A stretch of 32,059 bases of DNA from Gemmataceae bacterium (GTDB lineage Bacteria; Planctomycetota; Planctomycetia; Gemmatales; Gemmataceae). The translations under genes were made by a program, and so were the position numbers. Below, one piece after another: positions 7,903 through 15,916 of the stretch (positions within the stretch are counted from its first letter, which is position 1; every line of letters starts with the position of its first letter). Location of the stretch: NCBI GenBank assembly GCA_022616435.1, contig JAKEET010000195.1:1-32059 (forward strand). The letters are read 5' to 3'. The notes under the pieces are model-generated. The model worked only from the letters and a program-made list of their open reading frames with translations. It made no database searches and had not been told where the DNA came from.

Positions 7903-8361
7903 ATGGCTGGCAGCTTTCTCGACACGAGCGCGCTGGCGAAGCATTATCACGTCGAACCTGGTTCAGCCGAGCTCGATCGCCATTGGGCCGATTCCGCCAG
8001 GGCTCTGTTCATTTCGCGCGTCGGTGTTATCGAAGCGGTGTCGGTCTTCGCAGGCAAAGTGCGGACCGGAGATCTCTCGGCCTCTGCTTTCATGGTGTTG
8101 CGCAAGCGTTTCCTGCACGACGTCGGCAATGGACGACCGAAGTTGATTCGGTTGCTGGTGAAGCATTTCAAGGAGGCGGATCGCTTGATCGGCCTTCACG
8201 GCCTCGCTCGTCGCATCCGCACACTCGATGCCCTGCAGCTGGCGGTGGCTATCGATTTGCAGCGCCGGGGGATGATTGATAAGCTTGTCTCGTCCGACAA
8301 GCATCTGTTGTCGGTGGCCGTTGCGGAAGGCATTCCCGTTTTCGATCCAGAAAATCCGTGA
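7903..8361 (+). CDS. PIN-domain ribonuclease toxin, VapC-like
   Basis: 152 residues, a complete PIN domain. The four acidic metal-binding positions are visible: D7 in F-L-D-T-S-A-L-A-K, E44 in G-V-I-E-A-V-S, D109 in T-L-D-A-L-Q-L-A-V-A and D132 in V-S-S-D-K-H-L. PIN toxins cleave tRNA, rRNA or mRNA; the target here cannot be read from the sequence. The start codon abuts the stop of the DUF104 antitoxin, a standard type II toxin-antitoxin arrangement. The pair looks intact. Composition is a little less GC-rich than the surroundings, compatible with transfer. Confidence 0.88.
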   Translation: MAGSFLDTSALAKHYHVEPGSAELDRHWADSARALFISRVGVIEAVSVFAGKVRTGDLSASAFMVLRKRFLHDVGNGRPKLIRLLVKHFKEADRLIGLHGLARRIRTLDALQLAVAIDLQRRGMIDKLVSSDKHLLSVAVAEGIPVFDPENP

Positions 8362-8582
8362 TCGATCCGGGAAGTTGGTGACGGGCCGAGCAAGTAACGC
8401 CGTGGCCGTGGGAATAAAGGCAAGAATGGCCCGATGAAATCCACAATTCACATTGAGCTGATCGGGAGCGAACGCTAATCCGACTGTCCGGACAGGCAGC
8501 CGAGTCCGTCGGCGGGCGAGGGAATAGTGAATGTCCCGGTTCGGTTTCTGTTGGATTCGGACCTCGGGCGCTGTCCCGGCCG

Positions 8583-8600
8583 CGGCGAGCAAGCTCGCCG
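8583..8600 (-). terminator. Hairpin between toxin and phosphatase genes
   Basis: A 7-bp stem CGGCGAG/CTCGCCG with loop CAAG lies 30 bases past the phosphatase stop (on -). It has no T run and may be a Rho-independent-like or structural end signal for either convergent gene. The rest of 8362-8629 shows no gene that I can support. Confidence 0.3.
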
Positions 8601-8629
8601 GCTAAATGAGTTGGGGGCGCGGGGTCGCG

Positions 8630-10036
8630 TCACTTTGGTAGAACTTTGATCTGCTTCGGGTCCGACACGATGATCTGCGGCGTGCCGCGGAACGTGGACA
8701 GCACGCCGGTAACGCGGATGGCCTTGCCTTCGAAATGCGAGCGCGGGTTGGCGATGCCGTCCTGACTCAGCTTTTCCTGGGCTTTCTTGTCGAGGACGAT
8801 GGTGAAGTTGTCCGGGTTCTTGCGATCTTCGGCGGAATTCAAGAAGATCAAGCCTGCCGCCGCGCCGGTGGCGTTCACATTCATTTCCAGCGTCACTTCC
8901 TTCTTCAACAGCTCTTGCACGAGATCGGGCGTTACGATCCGACCATTGATTTTGGCCGCCGCGGCCGCCGACTTGGCTTTCAGCGTCCCAGGCTTGAGCA
9001 CGCTCAGCGGCACACGTTCCTGGATGGCGATGTCGCCGGCCTCGTCGCGGATTTGCAGGCTCAGCCGCGGGTCGGGCCGGCTCCAGTCAATCGTGATGAC
9101 GCCGAAGTTGTTGCCCGTGTTCATGGTCATGACGCGGTGACGATTGGTTTCGAGCTTGCGCCACTTGCCGAAGCCCTGGTTGAGGCCGCTGCTGGTCAGG
9201 TCGTAAAGGGGATAGCCGATGCCCGCGTCCATCATCGACAGCTCGGCGAGATGGCGGTCGCCGCTGATGCAGAACAGCCCGGCGGCGCCGGTGGCGCGGA
9301 TCAGCTTGAAGAGGCGGTCGCGCTCGTGCGGCAGGTTGTGCCACTTCTCCCAATGATGGTCCTGGGGAACGACCTGGATGCTGGAGACCAGGATGCGCAC
9401 GGCCGCCGGCTTTTTGAGCTGGTCCGCCAGCCACTTCCATTGCGTGTCGCCGAGCATCGAGGCGGCGGTATCGCTGCTGGGCTCGTACGGTCCTTCGCCG
9501 GGGAAGAACTTCGCTCGCTTTTTGAGTGGGCCGCGGAAGTAGCGGGTGTCGAGCAGGAGGACTTGCACGCTCTTGTCGGCCGGCCCGAAGATCTCGGCGT
9601 GGTAGACGCCTTCCTGCCGGCGGCGCGGCGAATCGGCCGGGACGCCCGCGAAATCGACAAAGGCCTGCTGCGATTCTCTCCGGAGCGGGTAGCTGGCGCC
9701 GGCGTCGTTGAGGCCGTAGTCGTGATCGTCCCACGTGGCCAGGAGCGGACACGATTGCCGGAGCTTCCGAAAGCCGGGCTGGGCATCCAGGCGCGCGTAT
9801 TTCTGGGCCAGCGTGTCGTTCTTGCGTGACTTGTCATGGGTCACGTCGTGGTAGATGTTGTCGCCGATCATGAGAAACAGTTGCGGCCGGGTCGCCACGA
9901 TCGCGTCCCAAACCGGCTGCGGCTTGTCCTGGTGAACGCACGACCCGAAGGCGATCCGCTCGACGGGCGCGGCGCCGGCATGGACAGGAGACAGGTGAAC
10001 GGCGAGAGCCATGACAGAAAGGATGCAGCGGCGCAT
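8630..10036 (-). CDS. PhoD-like metallophosphatase with C-terminal OB-like domain
   Basis: Secreted phosphatase, 468 residues. A signal peptide (M-R-R-C-I-L-S-V-M-A-L-A-V-H-L to about residue 22) is followed by a PhoD-type catalytic domain: I-A-F-G-S-C-V-H, M-I-G-D-N-I-Y-H-D, A-T-W-D-D-H-D-Y-G and I-S-G-D-R-H-L-A-E supply the expected metal-binding Asp, His and Asn residues. After an Ala/Lys linker (around 360) comes a ~100-residue module also found alone in the mod operon (2725-3111). The frame is open far upstream, but that part is antisense to the glycosyltransferase; ATG at 10036 has GGAG nine bases upstream and begins the signal peptide. PhoD enzymes cleave phosphodi- or monoesters; the exact substrate is unknown. 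Confidence 0.9.
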   Translation of the reverse strand: MRRCILSVMALAVHLSPVHAGAAPVERIAFGSCVHQDKPQPVWDAIVATRPQLFLMIGDNIYHDVTHDKSRKNDTLAQKYARLDAQPGFRKLRQSCPLLATWDDHDYGLNDAGASYPLRRESQQAFVDFAGVPADSPRRRQEGVYHAEIFGPADKSVQVLLLDTRYFRGPLKKRAKFFPGEGPYEPSSDTAASMLGDTQWKWLADQLKKPAAVRILVSSIQVVPQDHHWEKWHNLPHERDRLFKLIRATGAAGLFCISGDRHLAELSMMDAGIGYPLYDLTSSGLNQGFGKWRKLETNRHRVMTMNTGNNFGVITIDWSRPDPRLSLQIRDEAGDIAIQERVPLSVLKPGTLKAKSAAAAAKINGRIVTPDLVQELLKKEVTLEMNVNATGAAAGLIFLNSAEDRKNPDNFTIVLDKKAQEKLSQDGIANPRSHFEGKAIRVTGVLSTFRGTPQIIVSDPKQIKVLPK

Positions 10037-10276
10037 GCGGACTCCGAACTTGGGTGGAACGAGACTTGGCAGAAGCTGTGATATAGCCGAAACGGCCGCG
10101 AACCGCCAGCAGTCGCGGCGAAATTCGTGGAATCTTCTCGACGCGCTCGGCGTAAAGTCGCCTAGGCCATGTCGCGGTGAATCCGGTAGACTGGCGGCCC
10201 ACGGCGGGATGGTGGCCGGGGCTGACGGCACGGAAGCCCGGCAAACCCGGTGAGTGATGAATGGCGGAGATGACGC

Positions 10277-11416
10277 ATGGATGCCCTGGCTTCGCGACAG
10301 GTGGTCTTGATCCACGACTGGCTCACCGGCATGCGCGGCGGCGAGAAGGTGCTCGACGTCTTCTGCCGCCGCTGGCCGGAGGCTCCCCTCTACACGGTGC
10401 TGCACCGCCGCGGCTCGGTCAGCGCCGCCATGGAAGATCGTCCCGTTCGGACAAGCTGGCTCAACTGGCTGCCGGGAGTCCATCGCTACTATCGTTATCT
10501 GTTGCCCCTGATGCCGCGGGCCGTTCGCTGGCGGCTGCCGGACTGCGAGCTGGTGCTCAGCACGAGCCATTGCGTCGCCAAGGGGGTGACGCCGCCGCCC
10601 GGCGTTCCGCACGTCTGCTACTGCCTGACGCCGATGCGGTACGCCTGGCACCTGCGCCGCTCGTACGGCTGGCGCGGGCTGAAGGGCTGGGCCGCCGACC
10701 GCGTTCTCAACCGGCTGCGCGACTGGGACCGCAGGACCGCCGCCAACGTGACGCACTTCGTCGCCATCAGCCGGGCCGTGCAGGAGCGCATCCGTGACTG
10801 TTACGGCCGCGACAGCGTGGTGATCCATCCGCCGGTGGACACCGATTACTATTGTCCAGCCGACACGCCGCGTGCGGACTACTACCTGGCGATGTCGGCG
10901 TTCGCGCCGTACAAGCGCTTCGACCTCGCCATCGAAACCTGCAATCGCTTGGGCCGCGAGCTGGTGGTCATCGGCTCGGGGCAAGATGAACAGAGGCTGC
11001 GGTCGCTGGCCGGGCCGACGATTCGCTTCCTCGGCTGGCAACCCGACGAGGCGGTCCGCGACCACCTGCGCCGGTGCCGGGCGCTGCTGTTTCCCGGCGA
11101 GGAGGATTTCGGCATCGTGCCGGTGGAGGCCCAGGCGTGCGGCACGCCGGTGCTCGCCTACGGCCGGGGCGGCGCCCTGGATACGGTGCTGCCGCTGGGC
11201 GAAGGTGACCGGCCGACCGGCATCCTGTTCGAAGAGCAAACGGTCGAATGCCTGGCCGAGGCCATGGAGCGCTTCGAGCGGCAGGTTGACGCGTTCGAGC
11301 CGCAAGCGCTGCGGCGGCATGCGCTCCACTTCGCACAGCCGCGTTTCGAGCGTGAGGTGTTCGGTTTTGTCAGCCAGGTCCTGGACAAGAAAGAAGCTGC
11401 TCGCCGCGCGGCTTGA
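10277..11416 (+). CDS. Glycosyltransferase family 4 (GT-B fold)
   Basis: 379 residues. Transfers a sugar from a nucleotide-sugar donor, probably to a cell-surface glycan. The N-terminal domain opens with V-V-L-I-H-D-W-L-T-G-M-R-G-G-E-K (glycine-rich acceptor-side loop). The C-terminal GT1 domain contains Y-L-A-M-S-A-F-A-P-Y-K-R-F-D, V-I-G-S-G-Q-D-E and the donor-binding E-x7-E motif in E-E-D-F-G-I-V-P-V-E-A-Q-A-C-G-T-P-V. GGAG lies about ten bases upstream of the ATG. It is divergent from the PhoD-like gene, with about 240 bp between them in which I see no gene. No other polysaccharide genes are close, so the pathway is unknown. Confidence 0.92.
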   Translation: MDALASRQVVLIHDWLTGMRGGEKVLDVFCRRWPEAPLYTVLHRRGSVSAAMEDRPVRTSWLNWLPGVHRYYRYLLPLMPRAVRWRLPDCELVLSTSHCVAKGVTPPPGVPHVCYCLTPMRYAWHLRRSYGWRGLKGWAADRVLNRLRDWDRRTAANVTHFVAISRAVQERIRDCYGRDSVVIHPPVDTDYYCPADTPRADYYLAMSAFAPYKRFDLAIETCNRLGRELVVIGSGQDEQRLRSLAGPTIRFLGWQPDEAVRDHLRRCRALLFPGEEDFGIVPVEAQACGTPVLAYGRGGALDTVLPLGEGDRPTGILFEEQTVECLAEAMERFERQVDAFEPQALRRHALHFAQPRFEREVFGFVSQVLDKKEAARRAA

Positions 11417-11555
11417 AGCACGCGGTAGAATGGAATGGTATCTGAAGGCGGCGAACGCTGATTCCACCTACGGATGCCGGACGCCGATACCGCCACTAGA
11501 TTATGGCCGATGACCGGTCCCGGACGTCTGCATCGCTCCTGACCGGAGAAATCCC

Positions 11556-11891
11556 ATGGCAAGCGCATCAACAAAACCGGCTCCCGCTCGGATCCCCGAG
11601 ACGTTGGAAGAAAAGTTCGAGCGCTTGGCGGCCGAATGGCAAGCGGCGGTTGCTCACCTCTCATCTTCCAGCAAGCGCGAGCACCATCCCGCGTATAAGG
11701 AAATCATCGCGCTTGGCCCGCCGGTAGTTCCCTTGCTGTTGCGCGATCTGGAAATCAATCGGCGACATTGGTTCGCCGCCCTGAGCGCCATCACGGGCGC
11801 GAATCCCGTCGCGGAGCCAGACGCCGGCAACATCCTCAAGACAACCGAAAGCTGGCTGCAGTGGGGCAAAGAGCAGGGATATCAATGGTAG
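11556..11891 (+). CDS. Small protein of unknown function, first gene of a two-gene module
   Basis: 111 residues, soluble, no signal peptide. The middle (Y-K-E-I-I-A-L-G-P-P-V-V-P-L-L-L-R-D-L) looks like one HEAT-type helix pair, followed by H-W-F-A-A-L-S-A-I-T-G-A-N-P-V and a terminal W-L-Q-W-G-K-E-Q-G-Y. GGAG lies ten bases before the ATG. It overlaps the next gene by seven bases, which implies coupled translation. I recall similar pairs in planctomycetes and cyanobacteria but know no function; toxin-antitoxin or effector-immunity roles are possible but unproven. Confidence 0.75.
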   Translation: MASASTKPAPARIPETLEEKFERLAAEWQAAVAHLSSSSKREHHPAYKEIIALGPPVVPLLLRDLEINRRHWFAALSAITGANPVAEPDAGNILKTTESWLQWGKEQGYQW

Positions 11892-12319
11892 ATCTGGAGA
11901 CCATTTTTCCCGGACTCGCGGGTTCCTCGCATCAAGTCACCAGCCTCGCGACCGATCTCTACAATTGCATCGCGTGGGCTGCCGGCGATGTCAGCCGATG
12001 GTGGTGGCCCGACCTCTTCAGACAGCGCTATTGGCCCGCAAACGCCCGGCGTGAAGAAACGCTGATCGCATTTCAAGAGGCATTTGGTTCCGTGGGATTT
12101 GGCGTGTGTGTGAATGAGAACCTGGAAACGGGCTTCGAAAAAATCGCGTTGTTTGCCGACGACCATGGACCGCAACATGCCGCCAGGCAACTCCCCAATG
12201 GCCGATGGACCAGCAAGCTTGGCGAACGGGAAGACATCGAACACGACCTGCACGCCTTGGAAGGCGTGGAGTATGGGAAAGTCGTCATGCTCATGAGTCG
12301 GCCAGTGTCCGCGCCTTGA
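11885..12319 (+). CDS. DUF7689-like protein of unknown function, second gene of the module
   Basis: 144 residues. Conserved-looking blocks are Y-N-C-I-A-W-A-A-G-D with W-W-W-P (about 26-41), a central F-E-K-I-A-L-F-A-D-D segment, and H-A-A-R-Q-L-P-N-G-R-W-T-S-K-L-G followed by I-E-H-D-L near 98-120. Such C/H/D-containing blocks could be catalytic (the N-C, H-A and D-L order recalls papain-like or transglutaminase-like folds), but that is speculation. The start at 11885 lies inside the preceding gene. I place it in the DUF7689 group from memory; the number should be checked. The 12320-12486 gap shows no gene. Confidence 0.7.
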   Translation: MVDLETIFPGLAGSSHQVTSLATDLYNCIAWAAGDVSRWWWPDLFRQRYWPANARREETLIAFQEAFGSVGFGVCVNENLETGFEKIALFADDHGPQHAARQLPNGRWTSKLGEREDIEHDLHALEGVEYGKVVMLMSRPVSAP

Positions 12320-12486
12320 TCCCCTTCTCACTCGCAGGGCAACGCCGGCCCAAGTCGCAATCGTCAGATTTCCCTGCGAGCGGCATGATCGAAACGCTGA
12401 GCGCCGCAAACCGACACTATGCGACGCACTGTACCCATTAGCGAAGATCAGCGTGAATCAGTGTTCCATATAATCACTTCGACAGC

Positions 12487-13095
12487 ATGAAACCAACTGC
12501 TTCGAGACAGCGCGCCATGGATTACCTTGCTCCGGTATTATGCACCCTCGCCGCGGTCGTCGTTCTCTGGCTCTTGTACGCGTTCGTCACCGCGGGCGGC
12601 CTCGGACGGTACTTCGCAGCGCGGCAAATCGCCGGCCGCTGGCTGCGCGATCAAAAGTTCGCCGGCAAGGTGAACGCACTGATCGAGCCCGAAAAACCGG
12701 CGGCGCCGCCCAGGCCGTCCGGCGAGCCGCTGCGGCTCTTGGCGCTGTTGCAGCGCGAAGGACGGTTGCTCGACTTCTTGCTCGAGGACATCCAGGCGTA
12801 CTCCAACGACCAGATCGGGGCGGCGGTGCGCGACATCCACAAGAACTGCCAGAAGGCGATCAACGATCATGTGACAATCGAACCGGTGCTGGCCCAGGCC
12901 GAGGGCGCCAGCGTCGAGGTTGCCGCCGGCTTCGACCCCGGCGCCATCCGCCTGACGGGCAACGTCACCGGCGAACCCCCCTTCCGCGGCACGCTGCAGC
13001 ACCACGGCTGGCGCGTGAAGGAGTTGAAGCTCGCCAAGCCGCCGCAAGGGCAGGACGAATTCGTCGTCCACCCGGCGGAAGTTGAAATGCCGTGA
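12487..13095 (+). CDS. DUF2760 domain membrane protein
   Basis: 202 residues. One N-terminal transmembrane helix (about 14-38, L-A-P-V-L-C-T-L-A-A-V-V-V-L-W-L-L) is followed by a cytoplasmic or periplasmic region with the DUF2760 core: L-R-L-L-A-L-L-Q-R-E-G-R-L-L-D-F-L, the A-Y-S-N-D-Q-I-G-A-A-V-R-D-I-H segment and the terminal G-W-R-V-K-E-L-K. DUF2760 genes are typically adjacent to Hsp70-family genes, and here an Hsp70 follows, separated only by the inserted GxxExxY cassette. It probably acts with that chaperone; the mechanism is not known to me. Confidence 0.88.
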   Translation: MKPTASRQRAMDYLAPVLCTLAAVVVLWLLYAFVTAGGLGRYFAARQIAGRWLRDQKFAGKVNALIEPEKPAAPPRPSGEPLRLLALLQREGRLLDFLLEDIQAYSNDQIGAAVRDIHKNCQKAINDHVTIEPVLAQAEGASVEVAAGFDPGAIRLTGNVTGEPPFRGTLQHHGWRVKELKLAKPPQGQDEFVVHPAEVEMP

Positions 13096-13102
13096 GAAGA
13101 GT

Positions 13103-13504
13103 TTGAACCACAGAGACACAGAGACACAGAGAAGAAAAGGCGGAAGGGACGATAGAGACATGGAAGAGCGCGATCCCTTGACGCATCTGGTCATTGGTGC
13201 GGCGATTGAGGTGCATCGGATCATGGGACCTGGGCTGCTCGAATCGATCTATCATCGGTGCATGGAGCAAGAGCTGCGGCTGCGCGCGGCCGATTTTCGA
13301 TCAGAAGTGGAGATACCCCTCGAGTACAAGGGTGTGCAACTGGATGGCCAGCTCAAGATGGACTTGTTCTTCCCGAGCCGTTTGGTCGTCGAGCTCAAGG
13401 CCGTGGAGAAACTGCATCCCGTTCACGAGGCTCAGCTCCTGACCTATTTGCGCCTGAGCAAGACCCGCGTTGGATTGTTGATCAACTGTGTCTCTGTGGT
13501 TCAA
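13103..13504 (+). mobile_element. 402-bp cassette with 19-bp terminal inverted repeats carrying a GxxExxY gene
   Basis: The ends are perfect inverted copies of TTGAACCACAGAGACACAG (13103-13121 and, inverted, 13486-13504). Inside the left end the unit ACACAGAG is tandemly repeated. The only gene inside is the GxxExxY protein; there is no transposase, so any movement would need help in trans. The cassette sits seven bases after the DUF2760 stop and ends seven bases before the Hsp70 ATG, splitting a pair that is usually adjacent. I see no convincing target-site duplication. The right end also deprives Hsp70 of an obvious ribosome-binding site. Confidence 0.65.
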
Positions 13505-13879
13505 CCGAAACATGACTCACTCCCGTTACGTCGTCGGCATCGATCTCGGCACGACCAACTGCGCGGTCTCATACATCGATACCGGCGCCGGCGATCGTCC
13601 GGCGATCCAAACGATGCCGATTCCGCAAGTGGTCCAGCCGGGCATCGTCGAATCGCGGCCGCTGTTGCCGTCGTTTCTGTATCTGCCGGGGCCCAACGAG
13701 CAGCCGGCGGGCGCGCTCGACCTTCCCTGGGCCGGCAAGCGCGATTTCTGCGTCGGCGAATTCGCGCGGTCCTTCGGCAGCCAGGTGCCCACGCGGCTGG
13801 TCGCGTCCGCCAAGTCGTGGCTGTCGCACACGGGGGTCGATCGCAAGCAGCCGATCTTGCCGTGGAAAGCGCCCGATGA
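13160..13879 (+). CDS. GxxExxY protein (PDDEXK-like), with a read-through C-terminus
   Basis: The first ~117 residues are a GxxExxY-family protein: G-L-L-E-S-I-Y at 25-31 gives the name motif, and D68 with E-L-K at 78-80 resembles a PD-(D/E)XK nuclease core, as proposed for the family. The family normally ends near residue 125 after L-L-I-N-F and a basic tail. Here similarity ends at L-L-I-N, the terminal repeat follows, and with no stop the frame continues about 120 residues inside the Hsp70 gene in another frame. The tail is Arg-rich and probably meaningless. A start at 13160 excludes the N-H-R-D-T-E-T-Q-R peptide encoded by the left repeat. The function is unproven. Confidence 0.65.
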   Translation: MEERDPLTHLVIGAAIEVHRIMGPGLLESIYHRCMEQELRLRAADFRSEVEIPLEYKGVQLDGQLKMDLFFPSRLVVELKAVEKLHPVHEAQLLTYLRLSKTRVGLLINCVSVVQPKHDSLPLRRRHRSRHDQLRGLIHRYRRRRSSGDPNDADSASGPAGHRRIAAAVAVVSVSAGAQRAAGGRARPSLGRQARFLRRRIRAVLRQPGAHAAGRVRQVVAVAHGGRSQAADLAVESAR

Positions 13880-15341
13880 CGCGCGACGGCTGTCGCCCGT
13901 CGAGGCCAGCACCTACTACCTCAAGCACCTCGTGGACGCGTGGAATCACTTGGTCGCCAAGGACGTCGTCGAGCATCGGCTGGAGAGCCAGGACATCATC
14001 CTGACGGTGCCGGCGTCGTTCGATGCCGTGGCGCGTGAGCTGACGGTGGAGGCGGCGCGGGCCGCGGGATTGGAGAAGATCACACTCCTCGAAGAGCCGC
14101 AGGCGGCGTTCTATGCCTGGATCGACGCCAGCCACGACGCCTGGCGCGAGCAGGTCGAGGTCGGCGACGTGGTGCTGGTGTGCGATCTCGGCGGCGGCAC
14201 GACCGACCTGTCGCTGATCGCCGTCAGCGAGGAAGCCGGGCAGCTCGTGCTGACGCGGGTCGCGGTCGGCGATCACATTCTCCTCGGCGGCGACAACATG
14301 GACCTGGCCCTGGCCCACCACGCCGCGGCCGGCCTGGCGGCCAAGGGGACCAAGCTCGATCAGGGCCAGATGCACATGCTCTGGCATAGCTGCCGGCTCG
14401 CCAAGGAGACGCTGTTCGCCCAGCCCGAACTCAAGGCCGCGCCGGTGACGGTGCTCGGCCGCGGCAGCCGGGTGATCGGCGGCACGATCAAGGGCGAGCT
14501 GAGCCGCGCCGAGGTGGAGAAGGCGCTGGTCGATGGCTTCTTTCCGTCAACGCCGCGCGACGCCGTGCCGCAGCGGCAACGCACGGTCGGCCTGCAGGAG
14601 ATCGGGCTGCCGTACGCCGCCGATCCGGCGGTGACCAAGCATCTGGCCCATTTCCTGACGCGGCACGAGGAGGTGCTGGCCCAGAAATCGAGCAAGCGCA
14701 AAAAGAAGGCGACGCAGCCGGCCGCGGTGCTGTATAACGGCGGCGTCTTCAAGGCGGCGCCCTTGCGGCAACGGCTCACCGAGGTGCTCGGCGAATGGAT
14801 TCATGTCAAGAGCGGCATGCGCGAGCTGTCCGGCACCGATCTGGACCGCGCGGTCGCGTCGGGCGCCGCCTACTACGGCCTGGTGCGGCGCGGCCAGGGC
14901 ATCCGCATCCGCGGCGGGGCGGCGCGGTCGTACTACGTCGGCATCGAGACCGCCCTGCCCGCCGTCCCCGGCGCCGCGCCGCCCCTCAAGGCTTTGTGCG
15001 TCGTCCCCTTCGGCATGGAGGAAGGCACCGAAGCCGACGTCCCCGGCCAGGAGTTCGGCCTCATCGTCGGCGAGCCTGCCGAGTTTCGCTTCCTGGGCTC
15101 AAGTCAACGCCGCAACGACACCGTCGGGCTGCTCGTGGACGAATGGCACGGCGACATCGAAGAGCTGGCGCCGATGGCCACGACGCTCGAAGCCCCCGGC
15201 AAGGAGGGGCGGACCGTGCCGGTGCGTCTGCACTCGAAGGTCACGGAAGTGGGGACGCTGGAGCTGTGGTGCTACAGCCGCGACGGCAAGGACAAGTGGA
15301 AGCTGGAGTTCAACGTGCGCGAACGGCGGGAGGAAGAATAG
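13512..15341 (+). CDS. Hsp70-family chaperone (DnaK-like), DUF2760-associated
   Basis: 609 residues. ATPase domain signatures: V-G-I-D-L-G-T-T-N (about 8-16), D-L-G-G-G-T-T-D (from 225), and E-E-P-Q-A-A-F-Y-A-W ahead of it. After the nucleotide domain there is only a short beta-rich C-terminus without the long DnaK helical lid and without an EEVD-like or disordered Gly tail, so it belongs to an atypical Hsp70 subfamily. It should work as an ATP-driven switch, perhaps with the membrane-anchored DUF2760 protein. Start ATG at 13512 begins the family N-terminus; the upstream seven bases and the cassette end provide no clear ribosome-binding site. Confidence 0.92.
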   Translation: MTHSRYVVGIDLGTTNCAVSYIDTGAGDRPAIQTMPIPQVVQPGIVESRPLLPSFLYLPGPNEQPAGALDLPWAGKRDFCVGEFARSFGSQVPTRLVASAKSWLSHTGVDRKQPILPWKAPDDARRLSPVEASTYYLKHLVDAWNHLVAKDVVEHRLESQDIILTVPASFDAVARELTVEAARAAGLEKITLLEEPQAAFYAWIDASHDAWREQVEVGDVVLVCDLGGGTTDLSLIAVSEEAGQLVLTRVAVGDHILLGGDNMDLALAHHAAAGLAAKGTKLDQGQMHMLWHSCRLAKETLFAQPELKAAPVTVLGRGSRVIGGTIKGELSRAEVEKALVDGFFPSTPRDAVPQRQRTVGLQEIGLPYAADPAVTKHLAHFLTRHEEVLAQKSSKRKKKATQPAAVLYNGGVFKAAPLRQRLTEVLGEWIHVKSGMRELSGTDLDRAVASGAAYYGLVRRGQGIRIRGGAARSYYVGIETALPAVPGAAPPLKALCVVPFGMEEGTEADVPGQEFGLIVGEPAEFRFLGSSQRRNDTVGLLVDEWHGDIEELAPMATTLEAPGKEGRTVPVRLHSKVTEVGTLELWCYSRDGKDKWKLEFNVRERREEE

Positions 15342-15430
15342 GGCGAGCGTCGGGGCGTCAGCCCGACTGGAAAGGAACAGCCGCCGATGGTGGGATCCTG
15401 ACACGGCGGGCTGACGCCGCGCCGCTCGCC
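15342..15430. repeat. Intergenic palindromic repeat, copy A
   Basis: Arms of 24 nt at 15342-15365 and 15407-15430 are inverted copies with a few mismatches, of the form GGCGAGCsbCGsGGCGTCAGCCCG. It begins directly after the Hsp70 stop. The right arm is echoed at 15434-15450. The same family occurs at 24480 and 29698. Confidence 0.75.
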
Positions 15431-15525
15431 GCTGGCAGCGCCGCTCGCCGTCGCCCTTGTCGATGCGCGGTCCGCCGTTTATCATGTACCGTTCCTGTGC
15501 TTGGATTCTTGAAAGGGCCACGCCG

Positions 15526-15873
15526 ATGTCGATCGATAAAAGTCTGCGTCGCAAGGGTTCGCTGGTGCGGGCCCGCAACGTGCTGACGCGCGGCGAACGC
15601 ATCTTGAGGTTGAAGACCGAAGAACGCTGGCCGGCGGACCGCAGCCCGTTCGGCCTGCCGAAGGTCAAGGTGATCAAGCTCGTCGTCAAGAAGGTGAAGA
15701 AGGCCAAGGAAGAGGAGAAACCGGCGGAAGGGGCCGAAGGCGCGGCGGCGGCGGGCGCGCCGGCGGCAGGAGCGAAACCGGCGGCCGGGGCGAAACCGGC
15801 GGCGGGCGCCAAGCCCGCGGCGGCCGCGAAACCGGCGGGCGGCGACAAGGGAAAGAAGGACGCCAAGAAGTAA
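15526..15873 (+). CDS. Small basic protein of the PVC group (TIGR04137-like)
   Basis: 115 residues. The first ~65 residues (S-I-D-K-S-L-R-R-K-G-S-L, R-N-V-L-T-R-G-E-R-I, R-S-P-F-G-L-P-K-V-K-V) match the short basic protein conserved in Verrucomicrobia, Chlamydiae and Planctomycetes, thought to be ribosome- or rRNA-linked by its context and charge. A Lys/Glu run follows, then a low-complexity tail of about 40 residues built on A-A-G-A-K-P repeats, which is lineage-specific. ATG at 15526 is preceded by GAAAGG. It ends at a strong hairpin shared with the convergent B3/4 gene. Its molecular role is not known. Confidence 0.88.
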   Translation: MSIDKSLRRKGSLVRARNVLTRGERILRLKTEERWPADRSPFGLPKVKVIKLVVKKVKKAKEEEKPAEGAEGAAAAGAPAAGAKPAAGAKPAAGAKPAAAAKPAGGDKGKKDAKK

Positions 15874-15886
15874 TCGCGATCTGGGT

Positions 15887-15914
15887 AAGCCCACGGACCG
15901 GCGTCCGTGGGCTT
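15887..15914. terminator. Bidirectional terminator between convergent genes
   Basis: A perfect 12-bp stem AAGCCCACGGAC/GTCCGTGGGCTT with loop CGGC lies 13 bases after the small basic protein and just before the end of the convergent B3/4 gene. The T tract is short (TTT), while on the minus strand the 3' side is GTAAGC-poor in T; the placement makes termination likely for +. Confidence 0.7.
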
Positions 15915-15916
15915 TG

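Noticed and set aside
10037..11467. Upstream extension of the PhoD-like frame on -
   Set aside because: Antisense to the glycosyltransferase; the signal peptide starts at 10036.
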